A DNA stretch of 64,000 nt from contig JAGQDJ010000021.1 of assembly GCA_022885665.1 (NCBI GenBank), forward strand, positions 248,001-312,000. Direction: 5' to 3'. Position 1 is the first letter of the stretch. The number at the start of each line of letters is the position of its first letter. Below, piece after piece: positions 11,784-26,700 of the stretch. Below the pieces are notes generated by a model. That model did not search any database and was not told the DNA's origin. It worked only from the letters and a program-made list of their open reading frames with translations. A program made the translations under genes and the position numbers. The stretch comes from Triops longicaudatus. Its lineage: Eukaryota; Arthropoda; Branchiopoda; Notostraca; Triopsidae.

Positions 11784-14700
11784 TCAATCCCCATCCGCAG
11801 ATGGCGACGGGTGATTCGCAGAAATTGGCGTGATAGACAGAGGGGAACTCGCAGGTGAGTTGTAGCGGGAATGCTGCTGAGTCTGCGAAGAAGTAGTGCT
11901 AGTTGGCGTGTCGGCAGTGGGCGTCGCCACTACGACTAGAGGCTTAATGACCGAATGGTACTGACTACCCAGCAACGGAATTGAAGTCTTCAGTAAAGGG
12001 CCAGTCATGACCTAACATTTTTAAGCAATAAGTATTCTAAATCAGAACTTAGAAAGTCAAATATACCTTATCAAGAGATGAATTTGACAGGATATGTGCA
12101 ACATGTTTTGCTTGAGGAACCATCGTTACGGGCGTTACAATGGGCAATGAACGAGGGACACCCAGAGGGGTTACGACACGGGTCACACCTGAAGCGTAAA
12201 ACTGCTCATTAGACGAGACTCATTGACTAGCTTGACGATTATACCGGAAGACGTTGTCGGCTGCAACGTTACGCGACCAACCGATTTGGCATTCATTAAA
12301 CCATTGGTAATAACACCTGTAAACGCAACGTTGGATTTTATTTCTCAACCAAAATTTATTCATTAAACACAACAATAAAATACCATTATCTGCCGAAGGT
12401 CCCACTTTTAAAGTGTCAGCTAGCTTGGAATCTGAAGGACCTCTTCCATGCTCCGACGGCAATGCAACAAGTCCAGGAATCACCACTCCAGCCGGAATGC
12501 AGAAACTAGTAGTGCCCGCGCCGTTTATCAGATTGGCACTCACAGTATTCGTATATGTTACAGAGGAGTTTGATTTACCAGCTTGAGTAAACGACAGAGA
12601 ATTAGCGATCATATGCGAATTTTCATCATTCAATGAAAAAATAGAAATATATAGGAAATAATTAATGAAAAACAGAAATATATAAGAAATAATTCCATAA
12701 AAAATGAAAAATAGAAATATATAAGAAATATTTACATAAAAATGAAAAATAGAAATATATAAGAAATAATTCCATAAAAATGTAACTACAAAAAGCTTAC
12801 CAGCCACGGCTGCCGTAGAATGTACAATTAATGGTTGGAGCGATGTGGATGCTTCGGAGGCAGAAATGACTCTCACGCCAGTCATACCAGTCAAGTTTTG
12901 TGATGGGGTCAATACTTTTAGGGAAGAATTCAATAGTTGAAGATTGGGGTGTAAAACCTATTGAAAAAATGCCGAAGATTAAATTAAAGAATTCCTCATT
13001 CACGGATGAATTACCATGCCACTGCCTGTCGAAAAAGTCAAGGGCATCGTCTGTCGCACATAAACAGGTTGCTCGGCTTCAACTTTAATCTCGCTCGCTT
13101 CGCTGGGTCCCGAGACATTGCTGTTAGCTGTCCCATTCCCTGATGTCAGACCAGCAGGCGCGGGAACCATGGCAGGAGTACGGATTACACGGAGTGTAGT
13201 TTTGCGTTCTGCCCCCGTTTCAAGCGCGGCATTATCGAGGTACGCTGGTTTCTTGTCTGTTTCCATGTCCCGCTCGCCATCCTTTTCCTTGGCACGTTCA
13301 TGTTCAAACTGTTTCTGCTCCATCTCCACGTCTTCTATCTTCCTGTATCTCGACGAAATTACGTGAGCTGTTGGCGGCATAGCTGGGCTGGAGGAAGCCG
13401 ACGAACTGGTCCGAAAGGTCTCATGGTAGCTAAATCGATGAGGTAGACCCTCCTCCAAAATAATGACCGGCTTGGGATGACCTTTACGGGCCACCTTAAC
13501 CGCCTCTTCACCATCGCTGAAATCACCCCGCTCAGATGCCGTCGACGTGGAATTGCTTTCCCTATCGTCTTCCATACAACGCAAACTGTCGCCGTGAACA
13601 TCCTCGTACGATGGATGGAATTGACCGTAAGGCTGCGGTGATTTGGCATCCGTTCGCGAGCCATAAGAACGCATGTAGTCGTGTTCGGCATCACGGTCGT
13701 CTTCCATGGGAATTTGGTGCTGGGTATGCAAAACAGACGGTAACACATTCCCTAAGTCTATGCTGCCCGGATCCGAGCTGTATCCCGGTATCGTACACAC
13801 CTCCTTACGCAAACTGGCCAGTCGCTGCTGAGCTGCAATCTTATCCCGCGCCAGACGCTCCATTGTGTGTTCATATTCACGCTCTTTACGTTTCAAACTC
13901 TGTGAAAACAAATACACAAAAAAGAAACTGTTATTCACATCTCTCTTGCTTACAATGCGTTAAAGGAAAAACGGAAGTCCATTAAAGTTTTATGCGAACT
14001 TGACCAAGCCACACAACAATTGTCAATAAAACAGATTCTTTTATAAGCTTTTCCTTATTTCTACGCTAATTTTCCCAATAGAATCCTTTCCAAGCTGTAT
14101 AGTCTTTATACTCCAATGATTTCACAGAAACAAAAATAAATATTAGATAATATGAAGGACTAAAGCATATTTAAATATCAACGTTCATTTATTGATATAC
14201 CTATAGACCCATTTCGGTAAATATAGACACGACATCGCTGTGTACATTGTAAGCCGTTTCTGTACGAATTTCGCTTCTACGACTGGACAATGAACCATTA
14301 TAATAGTGCCAACCCAACACCTCCCCAAAAAAGACAAACGCGGTTGGCACATGCGTTGGCAAGTTCAAGAGACTTCGAATGGCACGCGTTTGCGTAACAC
14401 GACGCAATGAACTCGCTTTTTCCTGCTTTATACCAAACAGACAAGTGTCTGCATACTGAGACCATCTTTGACGAGTCTGACAAAACAGGTTACTCGAGGT
14501 CTTCTTGTCAATGTTCCTATTCAACTATACGGAGCATATTTTCTGTTCCCTTGTTATTTGTTCTCAAGGCATGCAGTACCCAGTGAAAGGCCCGTTCAAG
14601 TACACCGACTACGTCACTATCCGTAATTATGACGCAATCTCAATCCAAACGATGTCCTTTTGCCCACGAAAAATGTGACCTCGAGTTTTTATTTTATTTT

Positions 14701-17700
14701 TGGCCGGCCGGCGACTGTTAGTAACCGAACGCGCCTCCGAGCTCGCGGCACAAATCGATGTCTTCGCGAGAAAAAATTACAAGAAACCACGCTTGGCTCA
14801 ACATTCATCTAGCCAGCCTGGCTACAACGCAATAATCCCCGCCTCCAACCTTCTTGCATCAGGTTAAGTGATTAACCGTACGAAGAAATGAAAAAAGAAA
14901 GAGATGGTGTAGGATCATAAAAACGTTCACGCCACAGAAAAAAAAGGGAAGCCGGTGTGCGTCACCGAAGTCTTTACAAAGACGACAGCCTTAAACGTCG
15001 CTACTCGTCTACGGGCAACGCCAGCTCCAGTAATACCAGTAGAATAGAACCTCACTATAACGAACATCCGGATATTATGGAGGAAAGGATTCTGGCTTTA
15101 AAAATCTACTAGAAAATGTTCATATTAAGCTTCGATTAAAGAGGTTACGCATACTTGTTACTTTTCCTTAGAAGTACGCGTTATTTCGCACATTTTTCGC
15201 TCCCTTGTGGGTACGTTCTAGTGAAATTTTCCTTTACTTGCGTCTTTTTTTGTGCTAGTGTACTGAGTTAGAACTGGTAGTGGACTAAAATTTCGTTAGA
15301 ACGAACCCTACTTAATCATGAGCTCTCGGGCGTTACGAACTAAGTCAGAAAATTCCTCTGTATGCATTTTTTTTTTATTTCTTTCATCGGCGTGAGCTTA
15401 GCTCGTTGCCCGTAAGTGTATGTAAATGTACAGAGGAAAAGTCCTTTATAGCGAAATTTTACTTATATTACTTGACTACGATCGCACTACCCTTAAAGCT
15501 TTAGAGTATTGTCTTTTGTAGACGCTGCAATCAAAACGTTCATATTCCGTCTGCGCTTTCATTTTTTAAAAACAGCTTTGTTTTCAATCTGGAGTAGTGT
15601 GAGTTACTGCTCTTCTTTGAACTCCGCCCATGTGCAGCGATACGGACAATAATCTGCACACGCACAACAGCGAAGGCCACACGATTCTCTTCCATGTGGC
15701 AGAAAGAGCGTGTGTGCATATCTTTGAGATGAAAATGAGGACTATTACGGGGCTTGCATAGTGTATGGCAAGGGAACGTAATCGGCTTGTTTAATCGATC
15801 CCGGCATTCAAGGTTACCAAGAGGCTCTTTATAAATTCTGGGCATGCATTTCCTTAAGGTTACAGGCTTGTCAGAGCTTCCCCTGCTTTCTTTTTCAGGA
15901 TCCTTTCTGCCAAAATCAATCGCTTTGAAAAGACGTCGGCATGCGTTGTCCCAATGTATTTTCGGGGTAGGAGGTCTGCATTAATCTCTTCAGGTGCCTT
16001 GGCGCAAGACGAAACAAAAAGGCTTGCAACACGAACACCTGGGCCCAAACAAGTTCATCGACGATTTCAACACAATTACCATACCAGACAAGCCACTGAC
16101 TGGTACCCAGTAAAGAGCCCACACTTCATATTATCTTGCATGGCGAAACGTTCGCCTTGGCACGTCTGCAGTAGTCACGTGTCTCTTCCTTCTAACTCTT
16201 TTTTTTTACAAGCATAATACTATTACAAAAACAATGGTACACATCACATCAAAACAGACCCTACCACTGCCACGAAAAACATAACATAGCACCGTAGTTT
16301 GTCAACAAAGTGACGAAATTCCTTGTCCCAGTTTATATTGCATTTTTTTCCTAATTTAATATAAATACCACCAATCTAACGTCTAAAACTGTAGTTGCCT
16401 TGGTCAAGCGAATTCTGCATACAATACCTGGGTTCACTGTTCTCTGTGATTCATGAGTACACCACGGAGTCAAGGTAACTCGCAAGAAAATATTGCGTGC
16501 CCTAATAGAGCGACATTCATAAAACGAGGCTCCCTTAAGCAGTGATTACTTTACATTCAAACACGCTGCAGGGCATTTATGCAAAGTTCACGAGAATCTA
16601 ACTGAATTCTGCTGTATTTAGACGAACTGCCTTGAATTTTGTACAATGGTACTGTGGGGGTTCCCCGAAATGGGTTCATTGCATAGGTCTGCAGCCGTCA
16701 TTGTCCTCTTCTACAATTGCTGGGAGTTTTTCATTCTTTTAATGCAAACAATTGCAGTTTGCTGCACGCAAACATGCCGGTTTTCACGGCAGGTAATGGA
16801 AAACCCTATTGCGAATCTGGGGGAAACTGGTATGAATTCGGACTCGTGCGCAATATCACATTGTCGTAAACAAAGGCAAAATATAGGTCACGTAACAATT
16901 TAAGAGCACCGGTTGCAGATTTTCCCTCTCAACTGTTCTCATGAAGTGATTTTTTTCGCAACCTAGATAAGGTTCCCGGAACGGAAAAATTCCCTGATTG
17001 TCCTTGCCTTTTTTTAAGCTTTATCGCAAGGTCCTTGACTGTTGTTTATCTATGAGGCCAACCACTACAGAGCGGTGGGTTGCAAGAAAATGTGATGCTA
17101 CACCTACCACACCAGCTTTCTCACGTGGTGTTCGTTTTGACGTCACGTCATGCGGTTTGGTCAATACTCTGCCAAGACGGACTTTTCTCCCTACGCTTCT
17201 TTTCAGGGCGCATATGCACACCAGGGGGATTTTACGTCTTTGTCCCTGATGCACCCAGTAGGCATTTTTTTCTTGAAAAACCAGCTTTCGTTGTTGACAC
17301 ACAGGCCTTCGTAAATAAGGACTTCTAAGAGGATGCAAGCTACGCAATACTTTGAGACGAAGACAGTCACGTTGGCTTATTCATTCAAGGTTTCTTTCAC
17401 CCAATTTTAATCTTGCGTACTTCAAATACATAGTTTAATCATCAAAGTATTTACAACAGTAATCAAAGTAACAGAACTGGAATGAGTACTTGGCAATCCG
17501 AAATAATCACGAATGCTTAAAAAAAATCACAAGTAGATAAGTTTTCCCCCCTTACGAAACAAAGGGAAAGTAATCCAGTTTCCCTTTCGCTCCGCTGAGG
17601 CGTCTCTAAGAAGCCTTATATCTTACGTTTCAAGTATTTTGTGCGTCATATAGAACTGTCGTCACCTATCTCATTACGCTCGTTAAAACCTGTCCAAATG

Positions 17701-20700
17701 GACCCAAAGTAGGGATTCTTAGCTACAATATGAAAGTGAAACAGACTGTCTCGAAATGCAACGAAAGTCAAAGAAACATCATCTTCACAGTTTTTATACT
17801 TTCTTATAGCAGTTCTTTTTATCTCTGAACGGACAAAAAGGGAAAATAAAACAAAAATGCTCCCAATTAAGTTACACATTTTCTCGAATTATTTGAGTAA
17901 TTTTTTTCCACGAACGACACAGAACCACAAAAAATGCAAGGAATACAAATCGAGAAAAGATAGCCGTATGTGACGAAAACCTCTAATTTTTCATAGCCCA
18001 GGTAAGACAGCGTTTTCCAAATGTCTTCCTTTTTATCATACAACAGTGCTGCGACGTCGTCATTGTACATTTTTAACGATTTAAATGCATAACAGCGAAA
18101 AGGCCTATAACCTCTGAACAAAAACACATAATTATACCTCTACGAAGGTGTCAAGCATAAGTGCACGGAAACTCGGCTCCCAAGTAGTCAAAATTCTAAA
18201 TCAACTTACTACACTAAAGCTACACGGGTCTGGAAATACGACATAATCCATCTCAAAGCGACAAAGAATTCCAAAAAATGTATATCATTAAGTTACACGC
18301 AATCTGAAAGCTCCTGGCTTTAAGCCTGACATTTACAAAGGGAAAAAAAAAACACAACGTCCGCGCGTTTTTTGGTGGCCGCGATAAACGAACTCCCTTG
18401 TGGCTGTCGGCCTTCGCCTCACGCATGCCCATATCATGAGTGTCATGCTGCAGTCTAGCGAAGGTCACTTGCTATAGTCAATGCAACCTTATCTTTGGTT
18501 TGCTTGGCACAGTCCACATACGTGCAACATGCAACGTCTCCACGAATAGCCTCCTATTCCGCCGTAACTCATGTAAAAGAAACCCGAGTTAAGCCACCCA
18601 CTTAAATCCTGCACTTGCATAAGTGGGCGAGCTACGTCGTCCATAATCCCACACGTTTCACACGCGTGGCATGGGAGGCAAAACACGTCGTTTCCGGTTT
18701 CAATACCTTCTTACCCAACCAGCCCACCCAAACAGGTGTCCGGCCCTTCATAAAGAGGCCAACCAAAGAAACGCACTAAAGTCGCAGTTCCGAACAAGGA
18801 ACAATATGACCACCACTAGGCTGCATGGCCGGCATGTGACAAACCTTTGCGCTTCCATGACGTCAATACGGTCGCTCTACGGGACTATTTTTGAAAATGG
18901 GTCAGATCCACCGCGCCAGCCGAAAATTCACGATGTACCAAAAGTATTCTCAACAGGAATAACATATGCGACTATTTAAACATGCCGACGAAGCATTCTG
19001 CTATCCACGTGCTTCCCGTCTCGCATTTCTACAAGGCTTTATAAGCCAAAGCAACCCACGACTATGAAAATTTGGGACGTACACCGGAAGAACAAGAAAG
19101 AACCGAAGAAACCTGTCAGGAGCTGTGTTGTGATCAAATGCCTTGCCACGTGTAACGGACTGCCATGGAGGCGAACCATGGCTAGTTAATGAGATTCTCA
19201 CCGACTGTCTTTATTCCGACTGCGATATAAGATTTTCTAGTACCATTACATAAACAGCCTGTCAGGATATACATTCTCGTCAGAGCAAAAAAAAAAAAAA
19301 AAAAAAAAATAAATAAAAATAAAAAAAAATAAAAATAAATTAAAAAAATAAATAAAAAAATAGTTTTTTGTCAGTATTTCATAAAGAAAGGAAAAATAGA
19401 TAAAACGAAAATATATTTTATTCCGACTCTGACATAATTTTCCACAGCATTATGTAAACAGCCAGTAAGGATAACAATTCTCCTAGGAGCAAAAAAAAAA
19501 TGTTTTTCCTTTTTTATCAGTATTTACTAAAAGAAACGGAAAATAAAAATAGGTAAATAAAAAACAAAAGTGACAAGTATAAGCCAGGCCAGTGACGTCA
19601 CATCAGGAGTAGTTTTTATTCACAATGGCTCTACGTCGCCAGATGGGGCGTGATAAGGCAGGGAGGCCTTTCTGAGATCACGCTTTTTTATACGCAAAGT
19701 CGGTAATATGAACCCGAAATAGATTCAGGAGAACAGACACCCTTACCATTCCATAAATCAAATACCCTTCCTATTTACCTTGACACGTAGCCTATATACG
19801 TACACGGCGACTTTAAATACAAAAATACGAGGCAACCCTGAGCGTGTACACCTGGGTGAGGCGACAGATCCGTCTCTTGAGGAAAATTCATTTTCCCTGC
19901 ACACACAGCACCTCGACTTTGTACGAGGGCGACAGCTGAATGACGTCAGCCGGTTAAAAGCAGAGTGGGCCAATAACCCTTTTCCGACGTATCTACCAAG
20001 CTATGTCACCGACGCTATAAACATACCACTGAGCGCATCGACCATGGCATAAGAATGACCTGTTACCTTGAGAGTGTTCGGGAAAAAATCTTGAAGTTTG
20101 TAACTCTCCCTTGACAAAATAAGTCCTGGTCTTTCTTATCTCAGAAAAAAGTAACAATGTTTAAGGCTTTTCGTGGCCAACGGTTGTGACAAAGGTAGAC
20201 AAAACGTTTTTCACGTACCTGAATACAACGCAAAGCGCTTTTAAGGATCCCCAGGTTTGACAGTTTCTTATCTTCCACAGATGGCAACTGCTTGCGAAGG
20301 AATTCAAAGCACTCTCGCAAATGAGCTCGCCGGTTCTTCTCCAATTTGTTGTGAACTTCGCGTGTGCCAGCCCTGAAACAACAAGACACCTTTTGTAATA
20401 CCCCGGATACTACACTTGCACAGAACTTCCACGACAAACTTTCAACCTCCAGTAGCTTCAACTGTATTAGGCAAATATAACAACGTTCAGTACAAGGTGA
20501 CATTCACAACTTGCCTACACGGCTCTGCGCTGTCAATACGGACGCTTTCGACAATGCTACATTAAAGCCGTATGACCCTTCTCACGTGGAAATTCCATCA
20601 GGAATTACAAGTAGATGTCACAAATATTCCTAAACGCTATCACATGTCTTTGTCTCCTCCAAGACGCGTCAAAGCAAACTTTCTTTTCATAGCTTTTGTG

Positions 20701-23700
20701 AGATTTTTTGAAAATAGAAAAATATCGGTAATTTTTCGACCGCGAAATTTAAGAGCTACAAAAGGAAGCCGCGAACAATCATAACAAAATGATATGGCGA
20801 ACAGAAAAATCAGTGCATTTTTCGCAGAGTTGATTTTTTGTCACACACAAAATAAAGTACATTATTTACTCTTGTCCTTTGACGAAACTTTAAAGTTAGA
20901 AAATGACTTCAATCATACTATTTTACGTTGAAAACTTTGCCAAATCAATCGAAAATTCCTAAAAGTATTTTTCAAAATATCTCAAAAGCGAAGTCTAAAT
21001 ATTACATAACATAACTGTACTGTCATGAAAAGTTGACAAACGCGGCCTTACGTTCCCAAGTCATTTACAACTAATCCCCATGTTATTCGATCACATGAGA
21101 GGGAGGTATTCGGTGACCGTAACAGAAGTACAGAAGCACTCGGATCAACAAAAACTGTAGTACGTTAGCAATAACAATCCATTAGGGTAAATTTTAAATG
21201 TTTACAGCAGTGATGTTGACCTTTAACCCCTGATTCAATGCTTCTTCATCAACACGGCTCTTTTTAAACGCCTCTTTTCCTTCATTCAGACATATAGACA
21301 AACGCCGTAGATAAGCTTATACTAAACAACTAAAGCCCTTGTATCCATATAAACACTACGAGGTGTACTACATTCTTTTTTCCCCCCTAATAACTAAGCA
21401 TTCCGCCTAGTACTCATAAAATCCACTCAAGCGAAAGGCAGTAAACTACACTTGTTAAAACGATGTTTCATTGCTATGGGCTCTCACAACAGGCATTCCA
21501 ATTCTTACCCAGTTTTACGTAGCTCGAACAAGATAATTTGCTTTGGTGTTTTTAACGAGTACGGTAAAACTCCAATCCTGTCAATCCCGATTACGGAAAC
21601 CCTTTTTTGATAGTTACGTGTTTTGACGATACTCTGTTCCGAATTCAGCCTTCACGCGTATCGCGAGTCCACTTCATAATCTGAAATTCGCGATAGTTAA
21701 GTTCCCTTCAAGTCTGAATTTCAAGACTAAATTTTCAAGACTGAATTTCAAGACTACTGAAATTGCATTCACTCATGTCCCGTGCTAAAAGGTAGTTTCG
21801 AGGCCTCATTCTTCACTTTGTAGACCGTTAAAATATTGTCTTCAGTTGCCTTAGGGTCCTAGATTTCCTCCCTTGTTTTACGATAATAAATGTTGTAATA
21901 ATGACGCTTTTGTAATCCAACGCACGTGTTGTTTCGCCACTTCGATAAGCGCGACAAAAGGAAAAGATAAATAAAATGTTTGTACGTACCCACCACGTTT
22001 CCTTCCTTCTGAGATATCTTCCGATCCACTTCTGGGACTTCCATAACTACTGGCTGGCGGGTAGGGCGGGCTATACCTTCCCGTGCTGCTACCTGACCCT
22101 CGTAATAAGGCTTCTTCCAAGCGGTGGCTCCGTGAGGACGACGAAGAGGTAAGGTCATGGCGATCATAGTACCGCGATAAGCGGTAGTCGTCCTGCGGAG
22201 CACGTGGTAAGTAGGCGTGACGGGACGGCGAATGTATCCGCCTACTCGCCACACCGCTGACATTGTTATTACTATGCACATCGTCGTAACAGGTTCTAGA
22301 GGGAGGAGTGATGGGTCGATCGGCACCGGGATATGGCGGTGATCGCACTGGCTGCCGAAGTCCGTTGGGTAAAAGCGGGGGCGAATCTGGCGTCGGAGAA
22401 AGAGGCCCCCGCGAGTCGTACCGTTCACGCTCCCCAGTACTGTTTGCATAGTCCACACCAGAGTGCTGGTAAATGAAAGGCGTGCCTGTCGGATCCGTAT
22501 ACACAGGCTCTTGCTCAACCACCACTGCCCGGACTTTGCCTTCGCGTTCCTGTTCTTCCGCATAGGTATTGAAATCTTTCGGTTCCTCGCCTACAAAGTC
22601 AACAAATATTACATTTACTAAGTTGATAAGCTGAAATTAGACTATCTATCATTCAATTTAATTCTAATAATTAATATTTGAAGCCTTGTTTTACATAGTG
22701 TTCACGACCTAATGGCAGCGGTGGAGACGAAGTGCTTAGACCCACTGCATGTGTACTTGCTTGGACGATTATGAGAACAAACTATACAAATTTGTGCGAC
22801 AATAAAGTTTAACTTTGGAGTGTCGTATTTTTTTAAAAAAAGACTATACAGTGGAATCTTGTTACAAAGAACCTCCTCATTTTTACACGTACAGTAGAGC
22901 TCCTTTGTAAAAAGCTTTCTAGGACCTGGAAAGAAACTGGTGTATTATTAATTAATTATATAAGAAAATTAGTTATATAAGAAACCTACTGTTTACTTTT
23001 ACATGGCTCGGAACTTAACATCCATTATAGTAAACAATTCGTTATGAATGGGTTCATTATAACGGTACAGTAATGCTTTCGGTAAAGCTAAAAATTAAGC
23101 TTCGAATAAACTTCTCTTTTTTTAAAAAAAAGGCCTGAGGTTGATATTCGCAAATTTGATTTACATATTACAGTCGCAAAAGTTGTGTCAATTATCAAAA
23201 TTGCGCTCGAAAATATCCGAGCGACCTCCTTAGTAATTAATTATAAGCGATTCCTTATCACCATAGCCATGTGAGCAAGCATTCGTTGGTAGCGAAAGTA
23301 CGCCTGTCTGCCAGCCCGACAGAATTTCCTATGCAGCAACGTGAGAGCTCAAGTCAGGGAAAGCTAATGATTGATTCTGGGGCAAGCCACGTGTTTAATT
23401 CACGTGCGTTCAAGGTGTCTCCCCGGATCCCAACCTGTGGCAACGGAGTGCTTGACTGATCCGAAGCCCTCTTTCAGCTCGAGTCGACCGCAGGCACGCT
23501 AGACCTACATACGTGAATACTGCGCTGTCAGGTCAATGCCTGCATTGATTCATACACACGCAGTCAAACACCTATCACGCTACTTCACATGTGCCGATCG
23601 ACAAAAGAACACTCAGATTGACTCTACTTGACACTCCTATTACATGCTCACGTGTCTTTCATAGTATTGCGACACTCCATTATTCCCCATCTCCCTTTTC

Positions 23701-26700
23701 ACACTTCTGGTCTCGAATCGACTATATTTTCCTCGTTTCTTATTCCCATCGTTGGATCATCTAACTGAAAAAAAAAGAACAGATATATGTGTCGTTGGCA
23801 TCCAACCAAGACCTAATGTATTTCTATGCGCGTGTAACTACGGGGCCGTCGACCTAAGCCCAATGCGTATTAACTGTATGGGTAAGTCAAGGTTTTCCCA
23901 CCCCATATTCCCCCTTTCTCTTCAATAGGCAAGAATCCAAACACACACGCCTCTCTTCTATGCCCTCCCTGGTTTGTTTCCCTTTACCTACACACTCCAA
24001 AGGGTCTTAACAGTAAACATGCTTTTTACTATCATGTATCAACAAGTCGCTTTTCCCCAGATTTCCTGGACTACTTGCGCTGCACGTACACCAATGCACG
24101 TAGTCGTGCCTTGCGTATGTTCATTCTTGAACACTTTCGCAACAAAGGGCGTACGTTTTCTTTTTTACCCTTCTTTCCATTATTTTTTTTATTGCGATTT
24201 TTTCATGTTTTGCTTCACGAAAACGGACACACAATTCAACTATTGACGTGTCGTACGTCTGTACTTTCTACGTGGTACTATACAGTACTTTTTTTACCTC
24301 CCGAATTTTTTTATCCTTAACTTACCTAAACCTAGCATGGCTTAACTTATTTTGAGCTACTTTAACGCGAATAAACCAGTCGCGCAAAATACAAGTCAAG
24401 TGAAAATTAATGGAAAAATTCTGCCATTAAGCTCCAGAAAAGTTTACGTATATATTTAATGTGTTTTTTCCCATACACAGGCGCTTTTGATACAGGAAAT
24501 CGAGGTCAGCAAAACAAGTATCTACTGCGTTTAAATCACTAACAAACTTAATTGACTTTAATTCTTCTATCACTACTATTACTGCCGCGACTATTACGAC
24601 ATAATATTTTTTAAATTTATTTTTTATTGATTTTTGCTAAGTGTATCAAATTGCTTCATTGACGCGTTCGTTTTACCCTGCATGTAGTGTTGGCGTATCC
24701 ATTTTTTCTTTGGCGGGGCTGCCGCCATGGTATTGCTACTTCCTCGGTAAGGTTCCAACAGCAACACCCCCATGGCCACGCCTACAAGGCTTTTTCAAGA
24801 CACACAGTCAAGCAAAACGACACGGGGGCTTCCAGAGATCACCACAGTTGGGATTTCCTCACCCACTATTATGTCCATAATCCCCGCTAAATGGCACTAC
24901 CACAGTGGCTCTTTTCCCCTGCAACCTGTTCAACTCACAAGATACGGCGGCGTTTAGCTTTCCTTGACCTTTTGATCGACACACTGGAAGCAGGCACAAA
25001 CTTAAGTTTCAGTACGAGTTAAACAGAGCACGTTGATCTTTTTCAACGTTCGTACACGTACTGGTCCACGTCAGCGTTCACATGGAGTGTAAGCCTTATG
25101 CTCTTGTGTGGACTGTGACCGCGAGTCGCGTGATATGACCATATTTCCGAGCCTCCTGGTCCCTTTCAAGGCAAATTTGCCTCTTGCTCCTCGCTTACGA
25201 CACTCTCACTAGCATCAGCAACTTGAAATGAGGCTGACGTCAGAGTGGGCGATGGGGAGGGTCGGCCAACATGGCTCAACAAAATGCCCCCTGCCAGTCA
25301 GGTTCGGCTCCTTGCGTGCAACTAACCAAGTCCCCGCGACAGCCCAGGCAATCCCCACTGTCCCTACATTCCTCGGCTCTCCCTTTACCCCGACCGACAC
25401 AGACTCACGGTGCTCGCTTGTCCGTACACACACTGAATGAACCATAACGACCACATGCCGCTGCCGAAACCGGACAAACCGGGCCGGGCTCAAGAAACTC
25501 CAGCCCGCCTACCGACAGCGGTTACTTGCCCAAGCTCCGCCTCGGCATTAAAAGGCTCGTGAAGAGACTGATTCACGCTTCCTTCCGAGATCGTAATACG
25601 CAGTGCGAACTACGGCTTCTGCCACCTAACGGAGGCAATTCATGTACACAGGTCTCTGCCAGAAAAAAAACGAACGTCTCCGGCTGCGCATATGCGACAA
25701 CAGCTGCTGGCAAGCACGTCCAACAAATCTACTGCGTACGTTTGCACAATGGGTTCGGGGCAACTCGAATAGTTTTTCCAAAACTGGGCTGAGGTTTCCC
25801 GAAAAAGTGTAAAGGACAACGACAACGGGTAGTTGCAAGACCTGGACAATGACCTGCCTAATTTATGTGTGTAAGCTATGCCAGAAAATGCAGAGAGATG
25901 ACCACTTAATTACGTAAAAGATATTCGATGATTGAAAGAATTGGATATTATTTACTTCTTCGAAGAAAACTCGCAATCTTCGTTTATAAAATGATTTCCA
26001 GTTAAATCGGGTAGAAAATAGCTTTATTTGAAACTAATTGTGAGACGACATTTTCTCAACAAAGTAGAACTACCATTTGTCAACCGGTAGCTTATCGGAA
26101 GTACTATTGAATCTTGTTATAACGAACCGCTTTTATAATGAACTACCACACTCGTTGACACACTCGGACAGTTGGCAAAATCAGATTCGCTTATTAAGGC
26201 TACGAACCGGGGTATAAGAGGCATTACATTTAAAACAGTTCAGGCGATTCCATACGAATGGCTTTCATTTTTATCAAGAATTTCCGAAAGTGGAGCTATG
26301 TATTGCAATACCTAATACACAGTTGTGATTTATTAAATACTCTTGGTAAATTTGAACCAAACCAGCAAAATTTTGATGTAATAACTCGAAATTTAATTGT
26401 CAAAATTCAATATCACTTCCGTAAAAAAAAGTCTAGGATCTAGCTCTAATTAGCCAAATTTTAAAGAAATATTTTTTACAGCTTTTAACAAATTCATTAA
26501 ATAATTCTTATTGAAAATGTATAGATAATCTGCACTACATATTACGATTCAAGCTTTAGGTTCAGAATTTATGACCAAATGTGAATAGTTTTTGCAAAGT
26601 CGCTTAAACCATTCAATAAGTAACTTCTATATAGTACACCGCAGCCTCTGGTAGGTTATGAAAATAGTAGAAATCCACTTAGGAATAACAGCCGAAAAAT

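Larger units (their letters stand above)
13900..20218. other. Long MNT intron (6.3 kb)
   Basis: This intron lies between the bHLH exon and the zipper exon. No additional exon or embedded gene was recognised; open frames such as 17021-17347 and 18671-18979 look like chance. It is mixed in composition, with GC-richer blocks at 14.6-15.0, 17.1-17.3 and 18.6-19.2 kb. It contains perfect CACGTG at 16176, 17122, 19006 and 19147, perfect TGACGTCA at 17138, 18858, 19593 and 19941, a partial MITE near 15.04 kb and an A-rich duplicated segment at 19.2-19.57 kb. Confidence 0.6.

Noticed and set aside
12797..13003. Alternative reading frame over the MNT exon at 12801-12957
   Set aside because: Only the chosen frame joins in phase with both neighbouring exons.
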